From Mycobacterium ahvazicum (lineage in GTDB: Bacteria > Actinomycetota > Actinomycetes > Mycobacteriales > Mycobacteriaceae): DNA of 64,000 bases. The stretch lies in contig NZ_FXEG02000002.1 of assembly GCF_900176255.2 (NCBI RefSeq), positions 1,922,001-1,986,000 on the forward strand. The letters are read 5' to 3'. The notes beneath the pieces were generated by a model, which ran no database searches, was not told the DNA's origin, and saw only the letters and a program-made list of their open reading frames with translations. The position numbers and the translations under genes are program-made. Below, one piece after another: positions 1 through 12,356 of the stretch. Numbering within the stretch: the stretch's first letter is position 1; each line of letters opens with the position of its first letter.

Positions 1-2
1 AG

Positions 3-3000
3 ATCGTCGACGCCGACGTCGACAGCAACAACAGCCCCATCGGGGTGCCGTTGGCGCATCTCGCCTTCTTCGTGCTGGACGGCTGGCTGCGGCCCGTCGC
101 CCCCGGCGTGGTCGGCGAGCTGTACGTGGCCGGCGCCGGCGTGGCGAGCGGGTACGTCGGACGCCCGGACCTGACCACGACGCGGTTTGTCGCCTGCCCG
201 TTCGGCGGACCCGGATCGCGGATGTATCGCACCGGCGACCTGGTGTCCTGGGGCACCGACGGACAGCTGCGCTACATGGGCCGGGCCGACAAGCAGGTCA
301 AGATCCGCGGCTACCGCATCGAACTCGGCGAGATCCAGGCGGCGCTGGCCGGTCTGGACGGGGTCTACCAGGCCGCGGTGATCGCCCGCGAGGACCGGCC
401 CGGTGACAAGCGCCTGGTCGGCTACGTCACCGGAACGGCTGACCCGACCGAGATCCGCAGCCAGCTGGCCGAGCGGCTCCCGTCGTACATGGTGCCGGTC
501 GCGGTGGTGGTGCTGGACGCGCTGCCGCTGACGGTCAACGGAAAATTGGACACCCGCGCGCTGCCCGCGCCGGAGTACTCCGACGTCGACAGCTATCGCG
601 CACCGACCGACGCGATCGAGGAGATCCTGGCCGGGGTCTACGCGCAGGTGCTGGGTGTGGAGCGGGTTGGTGTCGACGACTCCTTCTTCGACCTGGGCGG
701 CGACAGCATTCTGTCGATGCAGGTGGTGGCCCGGGCCCGGGCGGCCGGTGTGATGTGCCGTCCCCGTGACGTTTTCGTCGAGCAGACCGTGGCGCGGCTG
801 GCCCGGGTGGCCAGGATGGGTGCCGAAGGCGACGGCGCGGCCGACGAGGGCCTGGGCGAGGTCATTGCCACCCCGATCATTCGCTGGCTGCAGGAAACCG
901 ACGGCCCGGTCGAGCAGTTCAACCAGACGATGGTGGTCCAGGCGCCCGACGGCGTGACCGAATCCGACGCGCTGGTGGTGCTGCAGGCGCTGGTGGATCG
1001 CCACGCGATGCTGCGACTGCGCGTGGACGACGACGGCGCCGGTGGTTGGTCATTGTGGGTGCCTGAGGTCGGGTCGGTGGATGCCGGCGCGCTGCTCCGG
1101 TCGGTCGACGTGTTGTCCGACGAGGCGCTCGTCGACGCGCGGTCGCGGCTGAGCCCGGCCGCCGGTGTGATGCTGAGTGCGCTGTGGGTCAACTCCACGT
1201 CGCAATTGGTGCTGATCGTCCACCACCTCGCGGTCGATGGTGTGTCATGGCGAATCCTGTTGGAAGACTTGAACATCGGCTGGGCGCAGCATCACAGTGG
1301 GCAAGAGGTGGCGTTGCCGGTACCGGGCACGTCGTTCGCCCGCTGGTCGTCGCTGCTGGACCAGCACGCCCGTGCACCCGAGGTCCTCGCCCAGGCCGAG
1401 GCGTGGCGGCAGGTCGCCGCCGTGCCCGCCGCACTGCCCGCGGTGCAGCCCACGGACACGTTTGCCACGGCCGGGCAACTGTCGGTCGGGTTGGACGTCG
1501 AGACGACCCGCATGCTGCTGGGTGAGGTGCCGGCGGCGTTTCACGCTGGGGTGCAAGACATTCTGTTGATCGCGTTCGGACTGGCCTGGGCCGAGTTCCT
1601 GGGGACCGGCTCGCCGATCGGTGTCGACGTCGAGGGCCACGGGCGGCACGAGGAACTGGCCGCCGACGTTGACCTGTCGCGCACGGTCGGCTGGTTCACC
1701 ACCAAGTACCCGGTGTCGTTGGCCGTCGGTGAGCTGGGCTGGACGAAAGTGGTCGCCGGTGACACCGCGCTGGGCCCGGTGATCAAGGACACCAAGGAGC
1801 AGCTGCGTGGTCTGCCCGACCCGCTCACCTACGGTCTGCTGCGCTACCTGAACCCCGATGTCGAGCTGGATAAATCCGACCCGGCGATCGGCTTCAACTA
1901 CCTCGGCCGTCTCGGCGCGGGCGCGACGGACCTTTCCGGTGACCTGTGGCAGCTCTCTCAGGACGACCTGCCGGCCGCGGCGGCAGCGACGGCCGTCGCC
2001 ATGCCGCTGGCCCACACCGTCGAGCTCAACGCCGGCACCATGGACACCGAAGGTGGCCCGCAGCTGCAGGCCAACTGGACGTGGGCGACCTCGGCGCTCG
2101 ACGAGGCTCAGATCAATCGGTTGAGCCAGTTGTGGTTTGACGCGCTGTCGGGCATCTGCGAGCACGTCCGGGGCGGCGGCGGTGGCTTGACGCCGTCCGA
2201 CCTCGCGCCGGCGCGGATGAGCCAGCAGCAGATCGACGAACTGCAACAGAGCGAGCAGATCGCCGACGTGTTGCCGCTGACTCCCCTGCAGCAGGGCCTG
2301 TTCTTCCACGCCAGCACCGCCGAGGACCTCGGTGTCAGCGGCGACGACCTGTACGCGGTGCAGCTCGACATCAGCATCACCGGTGCGGTCGACCCGGACC
2401 GGCTGCGCGATGCGGTGCACACGGTCGTCACCCGGCACCCGCACCTGGTCGCCCGCTTCAGCGGTGACTTCGACGAGCCACTGCAAATTTTGCCGGCCCA
2501 GCCCGAATTGACTTGGCAGTACCTCGAATTAGACGACGCCGATGTCGACGGGCAGGTTGAGCAGGTATCCGCGGCCGAACGCGCCGCCGTCTGCGACCTC
2601 GTCGGTAAGCCTGCCTTCCGGGCGGCACTGCTGCGCACCGCGCAAAACCAGTACCGGTTCGTGTTGACCAACCACCACATCGTGCTGGACGGTTGGTCGA
2701 AACCGCTTCTGCTGCAAGAGATTTTCGCTGGCTACTACGGTGCCCGGCTTCCTGCGGCGGTGTCGTACCGCAAGTTCGTCACCTGGCTGGCCAGTCAGGA
2801 TCGCAGCACGGCCCGGGCGGCGTGGCGCGAGGTGTTCGACGGCTTCGACACCCCGACCCTGGTCGGCCCGCCGCAGCGGATGGGGCTTGGCCAGCGAGGT
2901 GTCGAAGAGTTCCAGGTGTCCGCCGAGACCACCGCTGCGCTGAGCGAGCTGGCCCGTTCCTGCCGCACCACCGTCAGCACCGTGCTGCAGGCCGCCTGGG

Positions 3001-3515
3001 CCCAGCTGCTGATGCGGATGACCGGTCAGCCGGATGTCGCGTTCGGTACCGCGGTCTCGGGACGGCCGACCGACCTGCCCGGCGCGGAATCCATCGTCGG
3101 CCTGATGATCAACACGGTTCCGGTCCGCGCCAACATCAACTCGGCCACCACCATCGGCGATCTGCTGGACCAATTGCAAAGCTCGTACACCGAAACGCTC
3201 GAGCACCAGTATCTGGGGTTGAACGAAATTCACCGAATCACCGGGCACGACCAGCTGTTCGACACTATGTTCGTTTACGAGAACTACCCGATCGACACCG
3301 CAGCGCTGTCGGGGGTTCAGGATCTGACGATCACCAAGTTCACGAACCGCGAGTACAACCACTACCCGCTGTCAGTGCAAGCCGTGCCGGGCCACGAACT
3401 GGGCCTTCGAGTCGAATATGACACCGATGTCTTCGACAAGGCCAGTATCGAAACGTTGGTCGAGCGGTTACGGCGAGTGCTGGTAGCCATGACTGACGAT
3501 TCAGGGGATGAGTAA
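3..3515 (+). CDS. mps1: Mps1-type NRPS, C-terminal part (A-PCP-E-C), 5' truncated by window edge
   Basis: This is the 3' end of a large cytosolic NRPS; the frame is open to the left edge. Domains in order: the tail of an adenylation domain (YRTGDL near nt 225, [18 protein letters not shown] near 281, NGKLD near 540), a carrier domain (FFDLGGDS, phosphopantetheine Ser near 704), an epimerisation domain ([11 protein letters not shown] near 1220, EGHGRHE, GFNYLGR), and a C-terminal condensation domain ([12 protein letters not shown] near 2278, HHIVLDGW near 2674). The E domain means the residue loaded here is handed on in D form. The terminal C domain must accept the building block of the next protein. 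This A-PCP-E-C tail fits Mps1 of GPL synthesis, whose second residue is D-allo-Thr (family knowledge). The stop overlaps the mps2 start (TAATG), so translation is probably coupled. Confidence 0.85.
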   Translation: MVDADVDSNNSPIGVPLAHLAFFVLDGWLRPVAPGVVGELYVAGAGVASGYVGRPDLTTTRFVACPFGGPGSRMYRTGDLVSWGTDGQLRYMGRADKQVKIRGYRIELGEIQAALAGLDGVYQAAVIAREDRPGDKRLVGYVTGTADPTEIRSQLAERLPSYMVPVAVVVLDALPLTVNGKLDTRALPAPEYSDVDSYRAPTDAIEEILAGVYAQVLGVERVGVDDSFFDLGGDSILSMQVVARARAAGVMCRPRDVFVEQTVARLARVARMGAEGDGAADEGLGEVIATPIIRWLQETDGPVEQFNQTMVVQAPDGVTESDALVVLQALVDRHAMLRLRVDDDGAGGWSLWVPEVGSVDAGALLRSVDVLSDEALVDARSRLSPAAGVMLSALWVNSTSQLVLIVHHLAVDGVSWRILLEDLNIGWAQHHSGQEVALPVPGTSFARWSSLLDQHARAPEVLAQAEAWRQVAAVPAALPAVQPTDTFATAGQLSVGLDVETTRMLLGEVPAAFHAGVQDILLIAFGLAWAEFLGTGSPIGVDVEGHGRHEELAADVDLSRTVGWFTTKYPVSLAVGELGWTKVVAGDTALGPVIKDTKEQLRGLPDPLTYGLLRYLNPDVELDKSDPAIGFNYLGRLGAGATDLSGDLWQLSQDDLPAAAAATAVAMPLAHTVELNAGTMDTEGGPQLQANWTWATSALDEAQINRLSQLWFDALSGICEHVRGGGGGLTPSDLAPARMSQQQIDELQQSEQIADVLPLTPLQQGLFFHASTAEDLGVSGDDLYAVQLDISITGAVDPDRLRDAVHTVVTRHPHLVARFSGDFDEPLQILPAQPELTWQYLELDDADVDGQVEQVSAAERAAVCDLVGKPAFRAALLRTAQNQYRFVLTNHHIVLDGWSKPLLLQEIFAGYYGARLPAAVSYRKFVTWLASQDRSTARAAWREVFDGFDTPTLVGPPQRMGLGQRGVEEFQVSAETTAALSELARSCRTTVSTVLQAAWAQLLMRMTGQPDVAFGTAVSGRPTDLPGAESIVGLMINTVPVRANINSATTIGDLLDQLQSSYTETLEHQYLGLNEIHRITGHDQLFDTMFVYENYPIDTAALSGVQDLTITKFTNREYNHYPLSVQAVPGHELGLRVEYDTDVFDKASIETLVERLRRVLVAMTDDSGDE

Positions 3516-6500
3516 TGGCCGACGGTAAACGGCGGCTCTTATCGATTGATCTCCTCGACGGGGGTGAAGTCGCGCGGCTGGACGAGTGGGGCAACCGCGC
3601 CGTATTGACCCGCCCGGCTAAGAGCGTGACGATTCCCGAGCTGTTTGCGGCGCAGGTCGCGAACGCCCCGGAGGCCGTCGCGCTGGTGTGCGGGGACCGG
3701 TCGTGGACCTACCGTGAGCTCGATGAGACCGCGGAGCTGTTGGCGCGGGTGCTGACCGCGCACGGTGCGGGCCCGGGACAGACTGTGGCACTGCTGTTTT
3801 CGCGCTCGACCGAGGCGATCGTGTCGATGATGGCGGTACTCAAAGCCGGGGCGGCGTACCTGCCGATCGATCCCGCGCTGCCGGACGCGCGGGTGGAATT
3901 CATGCTCGGCGACGCCACGCCGGTCGCGGCGCTCACGACCGCGGCCCACCGGTCGCGGCTAGACGGGACCGACCTGTTCGTCGTGGACTTCGACGAGCCG
4001 GGCGAGGATCCCGGCACCGAATTGTCCGCGCCGGCGCCGCAGGATCTCGCGTACATGATCTACACCTCGGGGACGACCGGGGCGCCCAAGGGCGTGGCGA
4101 TCACTCACCAAAATGCGACGTCCCTGCTGGAGAAGCTGCACTCGGCGGTGCCGCCCGGTCCGGGGCAGGTGTGGTCGCAGTGGCACTCCTACAGCTTCGA
4201 CGTTTCGGTGTGGGAAATCTTCGGCGCCCTGCTGCACGGCGGACGGCTGGTGATCGTTCCCGAAGCGGTGGCCAGTTCGCCTGACGATCTGCATGCACTG
4301 CTGATCGCCGAAAAGGTCAATGTCCTGTGCCAAACCCCTTCTGCGGCAGCAATGTTGTCGTCGGACGGCTTGGAGTCCACCGCGGTGTTCGTGGCCGGCG
4401 AGGCGCTCCCGTCCGAGGTGCTCGACCGGTGGGCGCCCGGTCGCGTGCTGATCAACGCCTACGGTCCGACCGAGGGCACGATCTACGCGGCGATGAGCCA
4501 GCCGTTGACCCCGGACACGGGTGCGCCGATCGGTTCGCCGGTGCCCGGTGCTGCGCTGTTCGTGCTGGACAAGTGGCTGCGGCCGGCGCTGGAGGGGGTG
4601 ACCGGTGAGTTGTACATCGCCGGTCGCGGTGTGGCCGTGGGCTATCTGCGCCGGGCCGGCCTGACCGCGTCGCGGTTCGTCGCGTGCCCGTTCGGCGAGC
4701 CAGGTGACCGGATGTATCGCACCGGGGACCTGGTGCGCTGGGGCGCCGACGGACAGTTGCAGTACCTGGGCCGTGCCGACGAGCAGGTCAAGATCCGCGG
4801 TTACCGCATCGAGTTGGGTGAGGTGCAGGCGGCTTTGGCCGGCCTGGACGGGGTGCAGGCCGCGGCGGTGATCGCTCGCGAGGATCGCCCGGGCGACAAG
4901 CGGCTGGTCGGTTACGCCACGGTCACCGCGGACGTGGACACCGCCACGATGCGCAGCACGCTGGCCGAGCGGCTGCCGGCCTACATGGTTCCGACGGCGA
5001 TCGTCGTGCTCGACACGCTGCCGCTGACCGTCAACGGCAAGCTCGACAAACGTGCCCTGCCCGCGCCCGAATACGCCGGCGGCGGCGAATATCGCGCGCC
5101 GTCGGACGCGGTCGAGGAGATCCTGGCCGGAATCTACGCCCAAGTGCTCGGTGTCGAACGGGTCGGTGTCGACGACTCCTTCTTCGACCTGGGCGGTGAC
5201 AGCATCCTGTCGATGCAGGTGTCGGCGCGCGCCCGGGCGGCCGGCGTAATGTGCCGTCCGCGAGACATTTTCGTCGAACAGACGGTGGCCCGGCTGGCCC
5301 GGGTAGCCACGATGACCGACGGCGCCGACGGCGTCGTCGACGAGGGTATCGGCGACGTGGTCGCCACCCCGATCATCCGGTGGCTGCAGGGCGTGGTGGG
5401 CCCCGTCGAGCAGTTCAACCAGACCATGGTGGTGCAGGCTCCGTCCGGGGTAACCGAAGCCGAAGTGGCACCCGTGCTGCAGGCGTTGATCGATCGGCAT
5501 GCCACCCTGCGGCTGCGGGTCGAGGACGACGACGCGGGGGAGTGGTCGCTTCAGGTACCCGAAGTGGGGACCGTGGATGCCGCCGGTCTGCTGCAGTCGG
5601 TAGAGGTGCTGTCCGACGAGGCGCTCGTCGAGGCGCGGTCACGGCTGAACCCCGCCGCCGGCGTGATGCTCAGCGCGTTGTGGGTGAGCTCCGCGTCGCA
5701 GTTGGTGCTGATCATTCATCACCTGGCTGTCGACGGGGTGTCGTGGCGAATCCTGTTGGAAGACTTGAACATTGCCTGGGCTCAGCACCACAGCGGGCAA
5801 CCGATCGAGTTGCCCCCGGGCGGGACGTCCTTCGCCCGCTGGTCGTCGCTGCTCGAGGAGTACGCGCAGCGCCCCGCGGTGGTGGAGCAGGCCGAGGCGT
5901 GGCGGCGAGTGGCATCGGTGCCGGCCGCATTACCGGCCGTGCGACCCGAGGTGGACACCTACGTCAGTGCCGAGCACATGTCGGCCGAGCTCGACGTCGA
6001 GACGACGCGATTGCTGTTGGGTGAGGTGCCGTCGGCGTTTCACGCTGGGGTGCAAGACATTCTGTTGATCGCGTTCGGGTTGGCCTGGGCGGAGTTCCTG
6101 GGGAACGGCTCGCCGATCGGCATCGGCGTCGAAGGACACGGCCGCCACGAAGAGTTGGCTCGGGGCGTCGACTTGTCGCGCACCGTCGGCTGGTTCACCA
6201 CCAAGTACCCGGTGTCGCTGGCCGTCGCCGGACTGGACTGGTCGCGGGTGGTCGCGGGTGACGCGGCCCTGGGGCCGGTGATCAAGGACGCCAAGGAGCA
6301 GCTGCGCGGCCTGCCCGATCCGCTGACCTACGGACTGCTGCGCTACACGAACAACGAGGTCGACCTGCAGGGCAGCGAGCCGGCAATCGGGTTCAACTAC
6401 CTCGGCCGGCTGGGCGCCGGCACGGCCACGGAGCTTGCCGGTGATCTGTGGCGGATCTCCGAAGAAGGCTTGTCGGTCGCCGGCGCGGCCACCGCGGTGC

Positions 6501-9500
6501 CGCTGCCGCTGATGCACACCGTCGACCTCAACGCCGGCACGATGGACACTGAAGCGGGCCCGCACCTGCACGCCAACTGGACCTGGGCGCCCTCGGCGCT
6601 GGACGGTGAGCAGATCGGCCGGCTGAGCACGCTGTGGTTCGAGGCCCTGACCGGCATTTGTGCCCACGTGCGCAACGGCGGCGGCGGCCTGACGCCGTCC
6701 GACCTGGCCCCGGCACGGCTGACCCAGCGGCAGCTCGACCAACTCGAGCAGCAGTACCACCTCGCCGACGTCTTGCCGCTGACCCCGGTGCAGCAGGGTC
6801 TGCTGTTCCACGCCAGCGTTGCCCAGGGCGGCGACAACGGCGACGACGTCTACGCGGTGCAGCTGGGTATCACGATCGCCGGTGCCATTGACCCGCAGCG
6901 GCTGCGCGAAGCGGTGCAGACGGTGGTCAACCGGCACCCTAACCTGGCGGCGCGGTTCTCCGCCCAATTCGACGAGCCGGTGCAAATCATCCCCGCCGAG
7001 CCCGTCATGGCCTGGCGCTACATCCAGCTCGACAGCGACGAAGCCGGCCACGACGAGCAAATCGAGCAGCTGTGCGCCGACGAGCGCGATGCGGTCAGCG
7101 ACCTGCTCGGCCGGCCGGCCTTCCGTGCGGCGCTGATCCGGACCACCGAGAACAAGCATCGGTTCGTGATCACCAACCACCACATCGTGATGGACGGGTG
7201 GTCGCTGCCGATCCTGCTGCGCGAAATCTTCGCCAGCTACTACGGCGAGCGGCTGCCCGCGCCCGCGTCCTACCGCAGCATTCTCACCTGGCTCGCCGAA
7301 CAGGACCGCCCGGCGGCACAGGCGGCCTGGCGCCAGATGTTCGAAGGCTTCGACAACCCGACCCTGGTCGGTCCCGCCACGCGGATAGGGCTCGGGCGGC
7401 GACGCGTCGACTCGTACCGGGTGTCCGCCGAGACCACCCGCGCGCTCAGCACGCTGGCCCGGTCCTGCCACACCACCGTCAACACGGTGCTGCAGGCCGG
7501 CTGGGCGCAGTTGCTGATGTGGCTGACCGGCCAGCGCGACGTCGCGTTCGGCACCGCGGTCTCGGGCCGGCCCCCCGAGGTGCTGGGTTCGGAATCGATT
7601 GTCGGCCTGCTGATCAACACCGTTGCGGTGCGGGCGAACACGACCGTGGCCACCACGGTCGCCGAGCTGCTCGACCAGCTGCAGACGGCGCACAACAACC
7701 GGCTCGAGCACGAGCACCTGGGGCTGTCCGACATTCATCGCGCCACCGGCCACGACCAGTTGTTCGACACGCTGTTCCTGTACGAGAACTACCCGATCGA
7801 CACGAACGTGCCGGTGGGTGTGCACGAGCTGGCGATCACCGACGTCACGAACCGCGAATACAACCACTACCCGCTTTCCGTGATGGCCTTGCCGGGCCAC
7901 GAACTGGGCATCCGCGTCGAGTACGACACGGACGTGTTCGACCCGGCGAGCATCGAGACGCTGGTGGAGCGATTCCAGCGGGTGCTGGTGGCGATGACCG
8001 CCGACCCGAGCCAGCGGCTGTCGTCGATGGACGTGCTGGATGCCGGTGAGCATGCCCGCCTGGACGAGTGGGGCAACCGCGCCGTGCTGACCCAGCCGGC
8101 GCAGGGCACGACGATCCCGGCGATGTTCGCCGCGCAGGTGGCCCGGACCCCGGACGGGGTCGCGCTGGTGGACGGCGAGCGGTCGTGGACCTACCGCGAG
8201 CTCGACGAGGCGGCCGAGCGGTTCGCGCGGGTGCTGGTCAGCAACGGCGCGCGCCCGGGCGAATGTGTGGCGTTGCTGTTCAACCGGTCGGCCGAGGCGA
8301 TCATCGCGATGGTGGCGGTGCTCAAGTCCGGGGCGGCCTACCTGCCGATCGACCCGGCGATGCCCGACGCGCGTCTGGAATTCATGCTCGGCGATGCCAC
8401 GCCGGTCGCCGCGATGACCGACGAGACCATGCGGTCGCGGTTCGACGGGGCCGACCTGCCGGTCATCGACGTCCACGACCCCGACCTGTCGATCCCTTCG
8501 GACATCACCTTCCCGGTGGCGACGCCGGAGGACCTGGCGTACACGATCTACACGTCGGGGACGACCGGGGTGCCCAAGGGCGTGGCGATTACCCACCACA
8601 ACGCGACGTCGTTGCTGGAAGCGCCCGACCCCGGCGCACCGACCGGCCCTGGCCAGGTGTGGTCGCAGTGGCACTCCTACAGTTTCGACGTCTCGGTGTG
8701 GGAGATCTTCAATGCCTTGCTCCACGGTTCGCGGTTGGTCGTGGTGCCCGATTCGGCGGCGGCATCCGCTCACGAGCTGCGGGACTTGCTGGTCGCCGAG
8801 CAGGTGACCGTGGTGGGCCAAACCCCGTCGGCGCTGGCGATGATGCCGGGCGAGGGGCTGGAGTCCGCGACGCTGGTGATGGCGGGGGAGGCATCCCCGA
8901 ATGAAATAGTCGACAAGTGGGCGCCGGGACGGGTGATGATCAACGCCTACGGCCCGACCGAAGCCACCATCTACGCGGCGATCAGTGCGCCGATGAAGGC
9001 CGGCGAGGGCGCCCCGATCGGCGTGCCGGTGCCGGGTGCGGCGTTGTTCGTACTGGACAAGTGGCTGCGGCCGGCGCCCGAAGGTGTGGTCGGCGAGTTG
9101 TACATCGCCGGCCGGGGTGTGGCCGTCGGCTATCTGCGCCGGGCCGGCCTGACCGCGTCGCGGTTCGTGGCGTGCCCGTTCGCTGGCGCGGAAGCATCCG
9201 GACAACGCATGTATCGCACCGGCGACTTGGTGCGCTGGGGCGCCGATGGGCAGTTGCAGTACCTGGGCCGTGCCGACGAGCAGGTCAAGATCCGCGGTTA
9301 CCGCATCGAGCTCGGTGAGGTGCAGGCGGCGCTGGCCGCCCTGGACGGGGTGCAGGCCGCGGCGGTGATCGCTCGCGAGGACCGTCCGGGTGACAAGCGG
9401 CTGGTCGGCTACGTCACCGTCACCGGCGAGGTGGACACCGCGCAGATGCGCGCCCTGCTGGGCGAGCGGCTGCCGGCCTACATGGTTCCGACGGCGATCG

Positions 9501-11185
9501 TCGTGCTCGACACCTTGCCGCGCACCGTCAACGGCAAGCTCGACAAACGCTCCCTGCCCGCACCCGAATACCAGAGTGCGGTCCGCTACATTCCGCCCGC
9601 GACGCCCACCGAGGAGATCGTGGCCGGGATCTACGGCCAGGTGCTCGGCATCGAGCGGGTCGGCGTCGAGAACTCCTTCTTCGACCTGGGTGGGGATTCG
9701 CTATCGGCGATGCGGGTGGTCGCCGCGATCAACACGGCGTTCGATTCCAACCTGTCGGTGCGCACGCTGTTCGAGGCGCCGTCGGTTCGCGCCATGAGCG
9801 TGCGTCTGGACAGCGACCCCGACGCCGACGAGACCGACTCCAACGGCCCGAGTTTCGTTGCGGTGCACGGCCGCGACCCCGAGGGGCTGCGTGCCAGCGA
9901 CCTCACCTTGGACAAGTTCATCGACGAGACGACGCTGCTCGGCGCTCCGACGCTGCCGGGCCCGAGCGCCGAAGCGCGCACGGTGCTGTTGACCGGGGCG
10001 ACCGGCTTCCTGGGGCGGTACCTGGCGCTGGAGTGGCTCAAGCAACTGAAACGTGTTGACGGCAAGCTGATCTGCCTGGTGCGCGCCGGCTCCGACCAGG
10101 AGGCATGGCGTCGTCTGGAGAAGGCATTCGACAGCGGCGACCCGCGGTTGGTGGACCACTTCCATCAGCTGGCCGCCGACCATCTCGAGGTCGTCGCCGG
10201 CGACAAGGGCGAAGCCAACCTGGGCCTCGACGAGCAGACCTATCAGCGACTGGCCGACACCGTCGATCTGATCGTCGACTCGGCCGCCGTGGTCAACCAA
10301 GTGCTGCCCTACCGAGAGCTGTTCGGGCCCAACGTCGTTGGCACCGGCGAACTGATCAAGTTCGCGCTGACCTCGCGGATGAAGCCGTACACCTACGTGT
10401 CGACCTCCGACCTCGGCCGCCAGGTCGAGCCGGCGTTGTTCACCGAAGACGCCGACATCCGGGTGATCAGTCCTACCCGCGTCCTCGACGGCAGCTTCGC
10501 CAACGGCTACGGCAACAGCAAGTGGGCCGGCGAGGTGCTGCTCCGGGAGGCCAATGAGCAGTTCGGGCTTCCGGTTTCGGTGTTCCGCAGCGGCATGATC
10601 CTGTCCGACGTCAGCTACGCGGGCCAGTTCAACATGACCGACGTCGTCACCCGGATGATCCTGAGCCTGGTGGCCACCGGCGTCGCGCCCGGTTCGTTCT
10701 ACCGCCTTGACGAGAGCGGCAACCGGCAGCGGGCGCACTACGACGCGCTGCCCGTCGAATTCGTCGCCGAGTCGATCGCCACCCTCGGGGCTCAGGTGGT
10801 CGACGGGTTCGAGACCTATCACGTGATGAACCCGCACGACGACGGCATCGGAGTCGATACTTGTGTCGACTGGCTCATTGAGGCCGGCTATCCGATCCAG
10901 CGCATCGACGACTTCGCGGAGTGGGTGCGGCAATTCGAGATCGGCCTGCGGGCTCTGCCGGACCGGCAGCGCCAGCATTCCGTGCTGCAGATGCTGCAGT
11001 TGATGCTGCACAACCCCGAGCAGATTCAGCCGCTCGAGCCGACCCGCGGGTCGTTCGCACCGACAGACCGATTCCGCGCCGCGGTGCAGGAAGCGAAAAT
11101 CGGTGCGGACAACGACATCCCGCACATCACACCAGGGGTCATCATCAAGTACGTGACGGACCTGCAGCTGGTGGGACTGCTCTAG
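3515..11185 (+). CDS. mps2: Mps2-type NRPS, A-PCP-E-C-A-PCP-R, GPL tetrapeptide termination
   Basis: A 2556-residue NRPS. Domains, with approximate residues: adenylation 1 (YTSGTTG ~182, NAYGPTE ~314), carrier 1 (Ser ~563), epimerisation (HHLAVDG ~735), condensation (LTPVQQG ~1090, HHIVMDGW ~1220), adenylation 2 (YTSGTTG ~1678), carrier 2 (Ser ~2062), and a terminal NAD(P)H thioester reductase ([11 protein letters not shown] ~2160, YGNSK ~2332). The first module delivers a D-residue. The second releases its residue by reduction rather than by a thioesterase, giving an amino alcohol. This matches D-Ala-L-alaninol formation by Mps2 in GPL producers (family knowledge). By-eye pocket residues of the two A domains differ at only about two positions, in line with the same or similar substrates. 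It begins inside the mps1 stop codon and ends with a stop overlapping the convergent glycosyltransferase gene. Confidence 0.88.
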   Translation: MADGKRRLLSIDLLDGGEVARLDEWGNRAVLTRPAKSVTIPELFAAQVANAPEAVALVCGDRSWTYRELDETAELLARVLTAHGAGPGQTVALLFSRSTEAIVSMMAVLKAGAAYLPIDPALPDARVEFMLGDATPVAALTTAAHRSRLDGTDLFVVDFDEPGEDPGTELSAPAPQDLAYMIYTSGTTGAPKGVAITHQNATSLLEKLHSAVPPGPGQVWSQWHSYSFDVSVWEIFGALLHGGRLVIVPEAVASSPDDLHALLIAEKVNVLCQTPSAAAMLSSDGLESTAVFVAGEALPSEVLDRWAPGRVLINAYGPTEGTIYAAMSQPLTPDTGAPIGSPVPGAALFVLDKWLRPALEGVTGELYIAGRGVAVGYLRRAGLTASRFVACPFGEPGDRMYRTGDLVRWGADGQLQYLGRADEQVKIRGYRIELGEVQAALAGLDGVQAAAVIAREDRPGDKRLVGYATVTADVDTATMRSTLAERLPAYMVPTAIVVLDTLPLTVNGKLDKRALPAPEYAGGGEYRAPSDAVEEILAGIYAQVLGVERVGVDDSFFDLGGDSILSMQVSARARAAGVMCRPRDIFVEQTVARLARVATMTDGADGVVDEGIGDVVATPIIRWLQGVVGPVEQFNQTMVVQAPSGVTEAEVAPVLQALIDRHATLRLRVEDDDAGEWSLQVPEVGTVDAAGLLQSVEVLSDEALVEARSRLNPAAGVMLSALWVSSASQLVLIIHHLAVDGVSWRILLEDLNIAWAQHHSGQPIELPPGGTSFARWSSLLEEYAQRPAVVEQAEAWRRVASVPAALPAVRPEVDTYVSAEHMSAELDVETTRLLLGEVPSAFHAGVQDILLIAFGLAWAEFLGNGSPIGIGVEGHGRHEELARGVDLSRTVGWFTTKYPVSLAVAGLDWSRVVAGDAALGPVIKDAKEQLRGLPDPLTYGLLRYTNNEVDLQGSEPAIGFNYLGRLGAGTATELAGDLWRISEEGLSVAGAATAVPLPLMHTVDLNAGTMDTEAGPHLHANWTWAPSALDGEQIGRLSTLWFEALTGICAHVRNGGGGLTPSDLAPARLTQRQLDQLEQQYHLADVLPLTPVQQGLLFHASVAQGGDNGDDVYAVQLGITIAGAIDPQRLREAVQTVVNRHPNLAARFSAQFDEPVQIIPAEPVMAWRYIQLDSDEAGHDEQIEQLCADERDAVSDLLGRPAFRAALIRTTENKHRFVITNHHIVMDGWSLPILLREIFASYYGERLPAPASYRSILTWLAEQDRPAAQAAWRQMFEGFDNPTLVGPATRIGLGRRRVDSYRVSAETTRALSTLARSCHTTVNTVLQAGWAQLLMWLTGQRDVAFGTAVSGRPPEVLGSESIVGLLINTVAVRANTTVATTVAELLDQLQTAHNNRLEHEHLGLSDIHRATGHDQLFDTLFLYENYPIDTNVPVGVHELAITDVTNREYNHYPLSVMALPGHELGIRVEYDTDVFDPASIETLVERFQRVLVAMTADPSQRLSSMDVLDAGEHARLDEWGNRAVLTQPAQGTTIPAMFAAQVARTPDGVALVDGERSWTYRELDEAAERFARVLVSNGARPGECVALLFNRSAEAIIAMVAVLKSGAAYLPIDPAMPDARLEFMLGDATPVAAMTDETMRSRFDGADLPVIDVHDPDLSIPSDITFPVATPEDLAYTIYTSGTTGVPKGVAITHHNATSLLEAPDPGAPTGPGQVWSQWHSYSFDVSVWEIFNALLHGSRLVVVPDSAAASAHELRDLLVAEQVTVVGQTPSALAMMPGEGLESATLVMAGEASPNEIVDKWAPGRVMINAYGPTEATIYAAISAPMKAGEGAPIGVPVPGAALFVLDKWLRPAPEGVVGELYIAGRGVAVGYLRRAGLTASRFVACPFAGAEASGQRMYRTGDLVRWGADGQLQYLGRADEQVKIRGYRIELGEVQAALAALDGVQAAAVIAREDRPGDKRLVGYVTVTGEVDTAQMRALLGERLPAYMVPTAIVVLDTLPRTVNGKLDKRSLPAPEYQSAVRYIPPATPTEEIVAGIYGQVLGIERVGVENSFFDLGGDSLSAMRVVAAINTAFDSNLSVRTLFEAPSVRAMSVRLDSDPDADETDSNGPSFVAVHGRDPEGLRASDLTLDKFIDETTLLGAPTLPGPSAEARTVLLTGATGFLGRYLALEWLKQLKRVDGKLICLVRAGSDQEAWRRLEKAFDSGDPRLVDHFHQLAADHLEVVAGDKGEANLGLDEQTYQRLADTVDLIVDSAAVVNQVLPYRELFGPNVVGTGELIKFALTSRMKPYTYVSTSDLGRQVEPALFTEDADIRVISPTRVLDGSFANGYGNSKWAGEVLLREANEQFGLPVSVFRSGMILSDVSYAGQFNMTDVVTRMILSLVATGVAPGSFYRLDESGNRQRAHYDALPVEFVAESIATLGAQVVDGFETYHVMNPHDDGIGVDTCVDWLIEAGYPIQRIDDFAEWVRQFEIGLRALPDRQRQHSVLQMLQLMLHNPEQIQPLEPTRGSFAPTDRFRAAVQEAKIGADNDIPHITPGVIIKYVTDLQLVGLL

Positions 11186-12093
11186 GCGGCCGGGGCCGGT
11201 CCGCGCCGAATGCTTACCCGCATGCGCACCGTGGCAGACAAGCCCACTTTTACGATGCGGTCCCGCAGCCTTGCCAACGTGAACTGTTGTCGGTCGGCGT
11301 CATAGAAGAACCGCATCGTGCGGAACGGGTAATACAGCGCCAGCAGAGTGGCGATCGTCGTATGTGCCGTGGGGCTCTTGATGCCGTGCAGTTTGGTCGT
11401 GCGCGTGTACCGCGTCGCATATCGGTAGAAATCACGCGGTGACTCTTGCACCCGCCGGCCCGAAATGGCGGCAACCATGGACGGCTCATAGGAAATCTTG
11501 AAATTGTTCTTGAACAGCGTCAGCGCCAAGTCGATATCTTCGTGCAGGAGCATTTCGGGGTCCAGCTGCGTCTGAAGACGCACGCCCTTCCATGCGGTGG
11601 CGCGAATTGCCATGTTGCAGCCGAGCAGAAACCGTTCGTTCTTGACGTGCTTGTGCAGGTGGTAGCGAAGCGTGGAATCCACCCAGAACAGAAAGGCCCG
11701 CAACGGCAGGTCGTAAATGGCGATCGGACCGCTCGCGGCGTCGATGTCGGGATCCTGGAAGTAACCGCGAACCTTCTCGACCCAATCCGGCGGAATGACG
11801 GTATCGGCGTCAATGCGGCCCAACACGTCACACCGGGCATGGTCGAATCCACAGTCGCGGGTCGGGGCGGCGCCTTGGTAGACGGTTTGGTCGAGAAGCT
11901 TTATGTCCAGGTGCGCAGCGGCCGCCTGGTATTCGCGCACAATCGACGCGGTCTCGTCGGTCGACTTGTTGTCGACGACGATTATCTCGTCCGGTGCCGA
12001 GGTCTGGTTAATGCACGATTCCAGGCAATTGCCGATGAACCGTTCTTCGTTGTAGGCGGGGATGACGATCGTGACCGAGGGCTGTTGCGGCAT
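11182..12093 (-). CDS. Family 2 glycosyltransferase
   Basis: 303 residues. The N-terminus ([18 protein letters not shown]) and the DADT metal/nucleotide-sugar motif (~residue 97) are typical of GT-A family 2 enzymes. No signal peptide is evident. The C-terminal third is basic and may lie against the membrane. Its stop codon overlaps that of mps2 on the opposite strand, so the two genes converge with no room for an independent terminator. Base composition looks more AT-rich than its neighbours (by eye). This suggests acquisition, or an exchangeable GPL sugar-decoration gene, but the acceptor cannot be told from the sequence. The start is ATG at 12093. Confidence 0.82.
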   Translation of the reverse strand: MPQQPSVTIVIPAYNEERFIGNCLESCINQTSAPDEIIVVDNKSTDETASIVREYQAAAAHLDIKLLDQTVYQGAAPTRDCGFDHARCDVLGRIDADTVIPPDWVEKVRGYFQDPDIDAASGPIAIYDLPLRAFLFWVDSTLRYHLHKHVKNERFLLGCNMAIRATAWKGVRLQTQLDPEMLLHEDIDLALTLFKNNFKISYEPSMVAAISGRRVQESPRDFYRYATRYTRTTKLHGIKSPTAHTTIATLLALYYPFRTMRFFYDADRQQFTLARLRDRIVKVGLSATVRMRVSIRRGPAPAA

Positions 12094-12255
12094 GGCTTAC
12101 ACCCAATCTGGGGACATGTGGGGTCAGCCAGCGCCATAGACAGCCGGCCCCGAATTCAGCTGCGAGGGCGAGTAATTCAATGCGCCCTTTTCGGTAAACC
12201 GTAGTGGTGATCGAGCCTGCATAACGGGGTGAATAGCCGCATCTTGGTAGAACGT

Positions 12256-12265
12256 TCACCGGTGA
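12256..12265. promoter_or_regulatory. 10-bp perfect palindrome, candidate operator
   Basis: TCACCGGTGA is a perfect palindrome about 90 bp upstream of the CMD-family gene. It lies in the 263-bp gap between that gene and the divergent glycosyltransferase. It could be a small repressor site. No matching regulator lies next to it. Nothing else clear was seen in this gap apart from an ordinary GGAG ribosome binding site before 12357. Confidence 0.25.
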
Positions 12266-12356
12266 CCGCCTGTTGTTCAACACGTGTCTATCTGTGCCCG
12301 GCCCCGGTTGCCCGTGACTACGATTAAGACGTTCCGCCAGTTGATCGGAGTGCCCA

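Noticed and set aside
5930..9205. 1091-codon open frame antisense to mps2
   Set aside because: High-GC third positions keep the opposite frame free of stops. The translation is Arg/Gly/His-rich low-complexity sequence with no domain and mirrors the NRPS codons.
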